Assembly (NCBI RefSeq): GCF_001050345.1 | Contig: NZ_LFMW01000012.1 | Location: 1-64,000, forward strand | DNA: 64,000 nt | Direction: 5' to 3' | Origin: Pseudomonas fildesensis | Lineage (GTDB): Bacteria > Pseudomonadota > Gammaproteobacteria > Pseudomonadales > Pseudomonadaceae | Part shown: positions 39,875 to 46,986 of the stretch, one piece after another | Layout of the letters: every line of letters starts with the position of its first letter | Position numbering within the stretch: the first letter of the stretch is position 1 | Translations under genes and position numbers: made by a program | The notes under the pieces: model-generated | Database searches by the model: none | Told to the model about the DNA's origin: nothing | What the model saw: only the letters and a program-made list of their open reading frames with translations

Positions 39875-41290
39875 ATGTCGACACTCACCGCCTCTGCCAC
39901 GGACGGCATCGACCCGATCCGTGCCGCCCATATCAGCGCGCGCATCGACCGCCTGCCCGCCGTCGCCACCGTCTGGCGCTTGGTGGCGTTGCTGTCGATC
40001 GGTGGTTTTTTCGAGCTGTACGACCTGTTCCAGACCGCCTACATCAGCCCCGGTTTGATCAGCGACGGGATTTTCCATACCGGCAGCGAGGGCGTGTTTG
40101 GTTTCTCCGACCAGGCCGCATTTGCCTCGGCGACCTTTCTCGGCCTGTTCCTCGGCGCCAGCCTGCTCAGCCCGATTGCCGACCGCTTCGGGCGCCGGGC
40201 GATCTTCACCTTCGCGCTGATCTGGTACACCGTGGCCACAGTGTTGATGGGCATTCAAACATCCGCGCTGGGCATTATCTGCATGCGCTTTCTGGTGGGC
40301 ATTGGCCTTGGCATCGAGCTGGTAACCATCGACGCCTACCTCTCGGAACTGGTGCCCAAGCGCATGCGCAGCTCGGCGTTTGCCTTTGCTTTTTTCATCC
40401 AGTTTCTGTCGGTGCCGACGGTGGCGTTGATGTCGTGGTGGCTGGTGCCCCAGGCGCCGTTCGGGATTTCCGGATGGCGTTGGGTGGTGCTGACCAGTGC
40501 GGTGTTTGCGCTGTTTATCTGGCAACTGCGCAAGCGTCTGCCGGAATCACCGCGCTGGCTCGCACAAAAAGGCCGCTTTGACGAGGCCGGAAAGATCATG
40601 GACAGCCTGGAAGCGCGCTGCCAAAAGGACCACGGCAAACCGCTGGACGAGCCGGAGCCCGAAGCCGTCAGCGTGCAGGGCTCCGGCCGTTTTGCCGATA
40701 TTTGGCAACCGCCGTACCGCCGCCGCGCGTTGATGCTGATCGTGTTCCATGTGTTCCAGGCCATCGGCTTTTTCGGCTTCGGCAACTGGTTGCCGGCGCT
40801 GCTCTCGGGCCAGGGCGTCAGCGTGACCCACAGCTTGATGTACGCCTTTATCATCACCCTCGCCTACCCGCTGGGGCCGCTGCTGTTTGTCAAAGTGGCG
40901 AACCGCTTCGAGAACAAATGGCAGATTGTCGGTTCGGCCATGGGCGCGGTGATCTTCGGCAGCCTGTTCGCGCTGCAAACCACGGCGGTGGGGCTGGTGA
41001 TCTGCGGGGTGATGATCACCTTCTGCAACGCCTGGCTGAGCTTCAGTTATCACTCGTATCAAAGCGAATTGTTCCCCACCAACATTCGCGCACGGGCGGT
41101 GGGGTTCTGCTATTCGTTCAGCCGCTTGTCGACGGTGTTCAGCAGCCTGTTGATCGGTTTTATCCTCGAGCACCTGGGCACGCCGGGCGTGCTGGCCTTT
41201 ATCGCCAGCAGCATGTTGATCGTGATGATCACCATCAGTTGGTTCGGGCCACGTACGCGCAACCTGGCGCTGGAAAACATCGCCCACTGA
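39875..41290 (+). CDS. MFS transporter (metabolite:H+ symporter type)
   Basis: A 471-residue inner-membrane transporter with 12 predicted helices. Helix 1 is LVALLSIGGFFELYDLFQTA; the motif A relative SPIADRFGRRAIF follows helix 2, and LVGIGLGIELVTIDAYLSEL and FPTNIRARAVGFCYSFSRLS are typical of the sugar/aromatic acid branches. The substrate is unknown; the neighbour suggests a sugar acid. ATG 39875 is used; a frame from 39788 adds a non-homologous leader. Confidence 0.88.
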   Translation: MSTLTASATDGIDPIRAAHISARIDRLPAVATVWRLVALLSIGGFFELYDLFQTAYISPGLISDGIFHTGSEGVFGFSDQAAFASATFLGLFLGASLLSPIADRFGRRAIFTFALIWYTVATVLMGIQTSALGIICMRFLVGIGLGIELVTIDAYLSELVPKRMRSSAFAFAFFIQFLSVPTVALMSWWLVPQAPFGISGWRWVVLTSAVFALFIWQLRKRLPESPRWLAQKGRFDEAGKIMDSLEARCQKDHGKPLDEPEPEAVSVQGSGRFADIWQPPYRRRALMLIVFHVFQAIGFFGFGNWLPALLSGQGVSVTHSLMYAFIITLAYPLGPLLFVKVANRFENKWQIVGSAMGAVIFGSLFALQTTAVGLVICGVMITFCNAWLSFSYHSYQSELFPTNIRARAVGFCYSFSRLSTVFSSLLIGFILEHLGTPGVLAFIASSMLIVMITISWFGPRTRNLALENIAH

Positions 41291-41423
41291 CGGCAAAGGT
41301 TGGCCGCCTGCGGGACAATGTTTGCCGCGACGGCCGCGCCAGCCCCTTTAAAACCGGGGCTGGCGTACCCGGCATGCAATTTGCTCCAGCTGTGACACCG
41401 TACATTTCTCCAGGTGACCGAAC

Positions 41424-41936
41424 ATGCTGGTTAACAACAACACCCAAGCCGTGTCGACCGTCCAACAGATCAAGCGACCCGACATGGACCCCGCCAACGC
41501 CGCTGCCAGCACGTTGTACAGCGGCGCCCTGCAGGCCGCGCAGCAAAGCGTCACGGTGCCGGCCGCGCAGAAGGAACTGGACAAGGCGAGCGATCGCATC
41601 GACGAAGCCTTCGCCAAGACTCGCGTGCAGTTGCAGGCAACCACTGCTGCGCCTGTGGCGTCAACGGATGTGGCCGCGACCGGCTCCACCACCAGCACCG
41701 CGCGTACTGAATTCAACGAATACATGAGCAAAACCCCGGCCGAACGCATTCGCGAACAGTTGCTCAAGGAGCAGGGTTTGACCGAGGAAGCAGTGCAGGC
41801 CATGCCGAAGGAAAAACAGGATGCGATTGCCAAGGAAGTGGCTCAGCGCCTGAAGGACCAGCAAGAACAGCAGGTAGCCGCGAAGACCACCGACCCGCAG
41901 GCGCAGGCCGTGAAAGAAACCCTGGCAGCGATCTAA
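41424..41936 (+). CDS. Hypothetical Ala/Gln-rich helical protein
   Basis: A 170-residue soluble protein without signal peptide or membrane segment. Residues about 18-55 and 90-170 are strongly helical (AAQKELDKASDRIDEAFAKT, PAERIREQLLKEQGLTEEAV, MPKEKQDAIAKEVAQRLKDQ), joined by a Thr/Ala-rich linker (about 60-88). I recall similar proteins only as pseudomonad hypotheticals. The function is unknown. Confidence 0.8.
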   Translation: MLVNNNTQAVSTVQQIKRPDMDPANAAASTLYSGALQAAQQSVTVPAAQKELDKASDRIDEAFAKTRVQLQATTAAPVASTDVAATGSTTSTARTEFNEYMSKTPAERIREQLLKEQGLTEEAVQAMPKEKQDAIAKEVAQRLKDQQEQQVAAKTTDPQAQAVKETLAAI

Positions 41937-41969
41937 GCAACACCGCCGTCCCGCGTGAATGCTGACCAT

Positions 41970-42100
41970 GTGGCGAGCGGGCTTGCCCCGCGTTGGGCTG
42001 CGAAGCGGCCCTAAAAACGTACACCGCGTATTACCTGAATAAACACGGTGTTCTTATTGGGGCCGCTTCGCAGCCCAACGCGGGCAAGCCCGCTCGCCAC
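41970..42100. repeat. REP-type inverted pair (GTGGCGAGCGGG class) with a hairpin between
   Basis: GTGGCGAGCGGGCTTGCCCC and its mirrored copy ending CGGGCAAGCCCGCTCGCCAC enclose a weak stem ACACCGCGT/ACACGGTGT (about 42019-42049). A degenerate extra tail runs to 42118. Confidence 0.85.
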
Positions 42101-42140
42101 TGTAAACCCGCTTGCCACAGTAACCCGGCTATGACGCGGG

Positions 42141-42476
42141 TTACTGCAGTTGCAACGTCGAATTGAACTGCCCGATTGCGCTGGTCCGCGCCGCGAGGCT
42201 GCGCACTTCATGGGTATCGAAGATCGGGCTGTAGGACTCCTCCAGAAACAGCGTCTTGCCGTACTTGTTTTTGCGCTCGAACCGGTGGGCGTGATATTCA
42301 CCGCGGTTGAGTGACGCCCAGAACGCCGTATAGGCCGGTGACTCCACTTCGCTGCGGTGACAGGACAGGCTGTGGTGCTGGCCGACAATTTCGTCGAGGG
42401 AATACTGCACAGTCTTGAGGAAGTTTTCGTTGGCGTTGAGGATATGGCCCTGGGGCGTTAACTCGATCACCGCCAT
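42141..42476 (-). pseudogene. PAS-domain remnant of an Aer/BdlA-like chemoreceptor
   Basis: A 111-codon frame encodes most of one PAS domain (VIELTPQGHILNANENFLKT, YSLDEIVGQHHSLSCH, LNRGEYHAHRFERKNKYGKT, LEESYSPIFDTHEV). In intact soluble PAS chemoreceptors this is followed by further PAS and signalling domains; here it ends in a short non-homologous tail. No ribosome site is seen before ATG 42476, and upstream codons to about 42515 stay open without homology. The 229 bp to the right show nothing else recognisable. Confidence 0.65.
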
Positions 42477-42705
42477 AGAGCGGCTAATGGTTGGGTGAGC
42501 ATAGACGGGGCTTGGTGCTCTGCAAGGCCATCAGTGCGCCAGCTGGCCCATTGGGTGCGCGAAATGAGTGAAGCGCCAGGACGTGGATATCTCGGCGCGG
42601 ATTGTGATCAAGGCAATTGTGTATCGGCAGCTCAGAGCAGGTGTTTCCTGCTCTGTGCAGTGAGGCGCGAAAATCTTGCAGAGCGTTTGGTTCTAAGCGT
42701 GTAAC

Positions 42706-42822
42706 TCAGTGACCGAACAAGCCAGTCTCGGCTTTCTTGGTTTTCTTGTCGGCGCGTTTTTCATCGGCGGTTTTTGCCGGTTTTTTCTTCGCGGCTTTCT
42801 TTGAATCCATACCTTTGGCCAT
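42706..42822 (-). CDS. Lys/Ala-rich 38-residue protein
   Basis: A very small basic protein, MAKGMDSKKAAKKKPAKT followed by ADEKRADKKTKKAETGLFGH. It is about one-third Lys and has no hydrophobic core, so it is probably disordered and nucleic-acid- or ribosome-associated. GGAG lies 8-11 bp upstream of the ATG. The clean start, stop and ribosome site and the purely Lys/Ala composition support a real gene. I recall similar mini-proteins in pseudomonads only as hypotheticals. Confidence 0.68.
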   Translation of the reverse strand: MAKGMDSKKAAKKKPAKTADEKRADKKTKKAETGLFGH

Positions 42823-42926
42823 GATGCGTGCTCCACTTACAGGGGATGTAACACTGGGTATACCACCTATTGCCGGACAGAAGGCGCTTATAATCCCCGA
42901 CCCTTGATCACGCGCGCCTGAACACC

Positions 42927-43364
42927 ATGCCCGAGTTACTCATCGAACCGTTGGCAGAGCCCCTGTGGCCGTTGCTTAACAAGTTTTATCGCAGCCACAA
43001 TTCGCCGATGAAAGCGCTCAAGGGCGGACGTTTGTGGGTGGCACGAGACAGCGAGATTATCGCCGGCCTGTGCCTAACGCCCGTGGTGGGTGGGCAATGG
43101 CTGACCGGGGTGTTTGTCGACCCGGCCTATCGCGGCCAGGGGCTGGCGGGGAGGTTGATTCTTCAGGCGGCGGCCGAGGTTGAAGGAACGGTCTGGTTGC
43201 TGTGTCATCCGGACCTGGAAGCTGTGTATCAGCGCATGGGTTTCAGCCAAGAGACTGTGTTACCCCAATCCCTCAGCGAACGGCTGGTGCGCTACAAGCG
43301 CAACAAGCCAATGATCGCCATGGGCTTAGAACGTTTGGTGAGGTCGACCTCGGATAATGTGTGA
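42927..43364 (+). CDS. GNAT family acetyltransferase
   Basis: A 145-residue acetyltransferase: LWVARDSEIIAGLCLTPVVG, WLTGVFVDPAYRGQGLAGRL (CoA loop RGQGLA) and HPDLEAVYQRMGF. The substrate is unknown. It is a single gene; the next gene begins about 60 bp downstream. Confidence 0.87.
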   Translation: MPELLIEPLAEPLWPLLNKFYRSHNSPMKALKGGRLWVARDSEIIAGLCLTPVVGGQWLTGVFVDPAYRGQGLAGRLILQAAAEVEGTVWLLCHPDLEAVYQRMGFSQETVLPQSLSERLVRYKRNKPMIAMGLERLVRSTSDNV

Positions 43365-43424
43365 TCGGCAGGGAGAGGGCCCATGCTAGCCTCGACGGCA
43401 CAGTGGCCCCTTACCAGGACGATC

Positions 43425-44243
43425 ATGAAAACGACGCTTGCAGCTCTGTCCCTCACCGCCCTCCTCGCTCCAACCTTCAGCCAGGCAGCCGACGCCCCGA
43501 TTACCGCCGAGCAATACGCCAGCGTTCTCGCCGGCAGTTGGCGCGAGCCGGCCAACGGTGCGCGCGACGGCTATCGCCATCCGCAGCAGACGCTGGCGTT
43601 CTTTGGCCTGGGCGCCAAGCAAACCGTCATCGAGATTACACCAGGAGCCGGCTGGTACAGCGAAGTGCTGGCGCCGCTGCTCAAGGACCATGGGCATTAC
43701 ATCGCTGCGGTGCAGGCGCCGAATGTGAGCGCCTACGCGCGCACTTCGGAAGAGAACCTGAAAAAGAAATTCGCCGCCGACCCGGCACGCTATGCCAGGG
43801 CCGAGGTTGTCGAGTTTGATCCCAAGGCGCCCGTATTCGGCAAACCCGCCTCGGCGGATACCGTGCTGACGTTTCGCAATGTGCACAACTGGGTACTTGC
43901 CGATACCGCCGAAGCTACGTTCAGTGCGTTCTACACGGTGTTGAAACCGGGCGGCGTGCTGGGTGTGGAAGATCATCGGGCCAAGGATGGCGCGGACCTG
44001 GAAGCGATCAAGGACAGTGGTTACCTGACCACCGCACAAGTGGTGAAGCTGGCGACCGATGCCGGGTTCAAGCTGGCCGGGCAGAGTGAAGTCAATGCCA
44101 ATCCGAAGGATACCAAGGACTATCCAGAGGGTGTTTGGACCTTGCCGCCGACGTTGAAGTTAGGGGCGCAGGACAAGGCCAGGTATGTGGCGATTGGCGA
44201 GTCAGACCGGATGACGTTGCGGTTCGTCAAACCCGCCAAGTGA
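43425..44243 (+). CDS. Secreted class I methyltransferase-like protein
   Basis: A 272-residue protein with a clear Sec signal peptide (MKTTLAALSLTALLAPTFSQ, cleavage after QAA) followed by a SAM-methyltransferase-like Rossmann domain: VIEITPGAGWYSEVLAPLLK (motif I), AEVVEFDPKAP, VLTFRNVHNWV, VLKPGGVLGVEDHRAK. Export is odd because SAM is cytosolic, so the fold may serve another role. AGGA lies 8 bp before ATG 43425; an upstream in-frame start at 43383 would hide the signal. Confidence 0.85.
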   Translation: MKTTLAALSLTALLAPTFSQAADAPITAEQYASVLAGSWREPANGARDGYRHPQQTLAFFGLGAKQTVIEITPGAGWYSEVLAPLLKDHGHYIAAVQAPNVSAYARTSEENLKKKFAADPARYARAEVVEFDPKAPVFGKPASADTVLTFRNVHNWVLADTAEATFSAFYTVLKPGGVLGVEDHRAKDGADLEAIKDSGYLTTAQVVKLATDAGFKLAGQSEVNANPKDTKDYPEGVWTLPPTLKLGAQDKARYVAIGESDRMTLRFVKPAK

Positions 44244-44272
44244 ACGTTCCCACGCGGAGGGTGGGATCGATC
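44243..44272. repeat. Single short palindrome (TTCCCACGCGGAG class)
   Basis: GTTCCCACGCGGAGGGTGGG with flanking AAC and ATCGATC lies between the convergent methyltransferase-like and def genes. It is a degenerate copy of the class at 22084. Confidence 0.65.
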
Positions 44273-44287
44273 AGCTATCGAGGTTGA

Positions 44288-44827
44288 TCATTCGTCGGCG
44301 GCGGGGTCCATGTCCGGGAACATCACTTCAATAAACCCGAACTTGCTGAAGTCCGTAATCCGCGACGGGTACAACCGACCGATCAGGTGGTCGCATTCAT
44401 GCTGCACCACCCGCGCATGGAAACCGTCGGCAATACGTACGATCGGCTCACCCTTGGGGTCAAAACCTTCGTAGCGAATCTGCTGGTAACGGTCCACCGC
44501 CCCACGCAGGCCCGGTACGGAAAGGCAACCCTCAAAGCCCTCTTCCACGACCGGGCTAAGCGGTGTGATCAGCGGGTTTATCAGGATGGTCTGCGGCACC
44601 GCCGGGGCATCCGGGTAGCGCTCGCTGCTTTCGAAACCGAAGATCACCAGTTGCAGGTCGACACCCACCTGCGGCGCGGCCAGGCCAACGCCGCCCACGT
44701 GTTCCATGGTCTGGAACATGTCATCAATCAACTGCCACAGTTCGGGGCTGTCGAACATTTCCGGCGGAACCGGCGGTGCAATACGCAGCAGGCGCTCATC
44801 GCCCATTTTCAGGATTTCACGGATCAT
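44288..44827 (-). CDS. def: Peptide deformylase (second paralogue type)
   Basis: A 179-residue metallo-enzyme removing the formyl group from nascent N-terminal Met. All three motifs are present: GGVGLAAPQVG (about 46-56), EGCLSVPGLRG (about 108-118) and QHECDHLIGR (about 150-159, HExxH). It is not in the usual fmt-rsmB context, so it is probably an additional deformylase. Its ATG lies 3 bp after the BrkB-family gene stop, so they are probably cotranscribed. Confidence 0.93.
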   Translation of the reverse strand: MIREILKMGDERLLRIAPPVPPEMFDSPELWQLIDDMFQTMEHVGGVGLAAPQVGVDLQLVIFGFESSERYPDAPAVPQTILINPLITPLSPVVEEGFEGCLSVPGLRGAVDRYQQIRYEGFDPKGEPIVRIADGFHARVVQHECDHLIGRLYPSRITDFSKFGFIEVMFPDMDPAADE

Positions 44828-44830
44828 CGA

Positions 44831-45781
44831 TCAGACTTCGTCGGGAGTGGGTTTGGAATGGTCCCGGCCAAGGCCTGAGACGTGCTGTTTTTCGCCGGTG
44901 TGACCCGGCTCGTCGAACTCCTTCTCGCCGGGATCCTTGCCTTCGGCCGACATGTGTTCGATCACCGCATTCATCTCCGCCCCCAGCAACAGCACGGCGG
45001 CAGAAATATAGAAGTACAGGAGTAAGACAATGATGGCACCGATACTGCCGTACATGGCGTTGTAGTCGGCGAATGTTTTGACGTAGTAGCCAAACCCCAG
45101 GGACGCGACGATCCAGACCACCACCGCCAGTACGGAACCCGGCGTGATAAAGCGAAACTTCTGCTCAACGTCAGGCATCACGTAGTACATGAGGGCCACC
45201 GCGAACATCAGCAGGATCACGATCAGCGGCCAACGCACGAGGGTCCACAGGGTGACCACGAATTCCTGCATGCCGATCTGCCCGGCCAGCCACTCCATCA
45301 CCTGCGGGCCGAGCACCATTAACGCGGCGGCGGCCAGCAGCATGCCGGCGATGCCGACGGTATAGAAAATCGACAGCGGAAAGCGCTTCCAGATCGGCCG
45401 GCCTTCGACCACGTCGTACGCGGCGTTCATCGCGCTCATCATCAGGCGCACGCCCGCCGAAGCGGTCCACAGCGCAATCACGATACCCACCGAGAGCAGG
45501 CCACCCTTGGATTGCTGCAACTGGTCGATCACCGGGTTGACCTGCTCCAGGGCCTGGGGCGGCAACACCAGTTCCGACTGCAGGCGCAGCCAGGTGAAGA
45601 AGTCCGGCAGGTGCAGGAAACCGATCAGGGCAATGAGAAACAGCAGGAAGGGAAACAATGAGAACAGCATCTGGTAGGCCAGTGCCGAGGCGTAGGTGGG
45701 CATTTCGTCATCGACGAATTCCTTGACGGTGCGCACCAGCACCTTGTGCAGCTTGAGGCCATCTAATACCGGAAAAATCAT
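44831..45781 (-). CDS. YihY/BrkB family inner-membrane protein
   Basis: A 316-residue membrane protein of the YihY/UPF0761 (BrkB, formerly 'ribonuclease BN') family with six hydrophobic segments: YASALAYQMLFSLFPFLLFL, LLSVGIVIALWTASAGVRLM, FYTVGIAGMLLAAAALMVLG and later ones to LYFYISAAVLLLGAEMNAVI. The C-terminal 45 residues are acidic and hydrophilic. The function is unresolved for the family. It is cotranscribed with def. Confidence 0.92.
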   Translation of the reverse strand: MIFPVLDGLKLHKVLVRTVKEFVDDEMPTYASALAYQMLFSLFPFLLFLIALIGFLHLPDFFTWLRLQSELVLPPQALEQVNPVIDQLQQSKGGLLSVGIVIALWTASAGVRLMMSAMNAAYDVVEGRPIWKRFPLSIFYTVGIAGMLLAAAALMVLGPQVMEWLAGQIGMQEFVVTLWTLVRWPLIVILLMFAVALMYYVMPDVEQKFRFITPGSVLAVVVWIVASLGFGYYVKTFADYNAMYGSIGAIIVLLLYFYISAAVLLLGAEMNAVIEHMSAEGKDPGEKEFDEPGHTGEKQHVSGLGRDHSKPTPDEV

Positions 45782-45905
45782 AGCGTCTCCTTTCGCCGCA
45801 AAGAGGGTGAGGTCGTGGGCGACTCAGGGGCCGTTTTCTACATCAAAAGTAGCCTACTTGGCGACTTTGAAACAATTACGAGATTTTAGTTGCACCGTAC
45901 GACAT

Positions 45906-45930
45906 AAAAACGGCCATCCGAGGATGGCCG
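45906..45930 (-). terminator. Terminator of the CsbD gene
   Basis: The stem CGGCCATC/GATGGCCG with loop CGAG (45911-45930) is followed by a T run on the minus strand (45906-45910). Confidence 0.88.
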
Positions 45931-45964
45931 TCGGGGCTGCACGCATACAGCCAGCGATCGCAGA

Positions 45965-46150
45965 TCACTTGGTCGCTTTCTTGACCGCATCCTTGGTATC
46001 GCCCACTGCTTTCTGCACTTCGCCTTTCTTTTCCTGAATCACACCTTCAGCACGCAGCTTGTCGTTGTCGGTCACTTTGCCGACACCTTGCTTGATGTTG
46101 CCTACGGCTTCGTTCGCCAAACCTTTTGCCTTATCCGATGTGCTGCTCAT
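45965..46150 (-). CDS. CsbD family stress protein
   Basis: A 61-residue hydrophilic protein of the CsbD family: KAKGLANEAVGNIKQGVGKV, EGVIQEKKGEVQKAVGDTKD. Members are general-stress proteins of unknown mechanism. AGGAG precedes the ATG; its own terminator follows. Confidence 0.93.
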   Translation of the reverse strand: MSSTSDKAKGLANEAVGNIKQGVGKVTDNDKLRAEGVIQEKKGEVQKAVGDTKDAVKKATK

Positions 46151-46348
46151 GGTATTTCTCCTGAAACAATCGATGGGTTTTGGTCATTACGTAGAGATTG
46201 ACCCAGGGCTGTTCAGCAGAGTTTCAATTATTTTTAGCGGGCATTTCATCGCTGGTCGCAGGTTTGGCTTTATGTTTTGCAGCCAACCCACGAGAATGCC
46301 CGGCACATTCAGGCTATAACGCTGAATAACAGATCCCGTAGGAAGGTT

Positions 46349-46726
46349 ATGAAACTCAATAAAGCACAGGCCATCGCCCGCAGAAACCTGGAACTGGGCG
46401 GTGCCGTACTCGGCGTCAACAACTGCCACTTCACCGACCTGGACCGTAAACGCAACATCTGGTGGTTCGACCTGCCGGTGGCGCGCATCGCCGTGGGCCA
46501 GTACGAGTGGATTCACCTGTTGATGCACAACGCCGAGAGTGACCAGTTGCTGCACCTGAAGGTGCCGACGGTGTTCCTGCGTGAAAAGCTCGAAGGCCTG
46601 GTGGTGCGCAACGCGGGCAAGCGCAAGCCGGAGATCACCCTGGAGCTGAGCGCGGACAAGGATTCGTTCCTGAAGGATGTACGCCCAGCCGGGGCTGGCG
46701 TGAGCTTCGCGCAGTTCACGCTGTAA
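46349..46726 (+). CDS. Hypothetical protein, 125 residues
   Basis: A soluble protein of unknown function with conserved-looking aromatic motifs (RNIWWFDLPVARIAVGQYEW, IHLLMHNAESDQLLHLKVPT). There is no signal peptide. ATG 46349 has AGGAAGG 5 bp upstream; the frame continues 24 codons upstream without a ribosome site. Gene and codon use look native. Transcription would end at the nested terminator element downstream. Confidence 0.78.
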   Translation: MKLNKAQAIARRNLELGGAVLGVNNCHFTDLDRKRNIWWFDLPVARIAVGQYEWIHLLMHNAESDQLLHLKVPTVFLREKLEGLVVRNAGKRKPEITLELSADKDSFLKDVRPAGAGVSFAQFTL

Positions 46727-46763
46727 ACGTACCGCCCGCCTCGCTTCTACAGAAATCGCACCC

Positions 46764-46976
46764 AATAAAAAGCCCCGCATCTGCGTAATGCCGATCAGTT
46801 AAGAAATAGAAAGGGCGAACAATAACTTGTGGCGAGGGAGCTTGCTCCCGTTGGACTGCGTAGCAGTCCCATTTTTGGGGCCGCTTCGCGGCCCAACGGG
46901 AGCAAGCTCCCTCGCCACAGTTACGGTATTTACCCTTAACTGATCGGCATTACCCGCGTCTGCGGGGCTTTTTATT
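46764..46976. terminator. Bidirectional terminator split by a REP pair
   Basis: The left arm 46764-46803 (AATAAAAAGCCCCGCA...AATGCCGATCAGTTAAG) and right arm 46935-46976 are near-perfect inverted copies: a GC-rich terminator stem with A and T runs plus a 17-bp extension. Between them sits a complete REP pair (46829-46918). It separates the convergent 46349 gene and fadD1. Confidence 0.7.
46829..46918. repeat. REP-type inverted pair (GTGGCGAGGGAGCTTGCTCCC variant)
   Basis: GTGGCGAGGGAGCTTGCTCC faces GGAGCAAGCTCCCTCGCCAC, with GGACTGCGTAGCAGTCC and GGCCGCTTCGCGGCC hairpins between. It is nested inside a terminator palindrome. Confidence 0.85.
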
Positions 46977-46986
46977 TCAGGCCGGG

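Noticed and set aside
42495..42704. 69-codon frame on the plus strand between the PAS remnant and the Lys-rich gene
   Set aside because: It shows no ribosome site and no family resemblance, and its composition is that of noncoding DNA.
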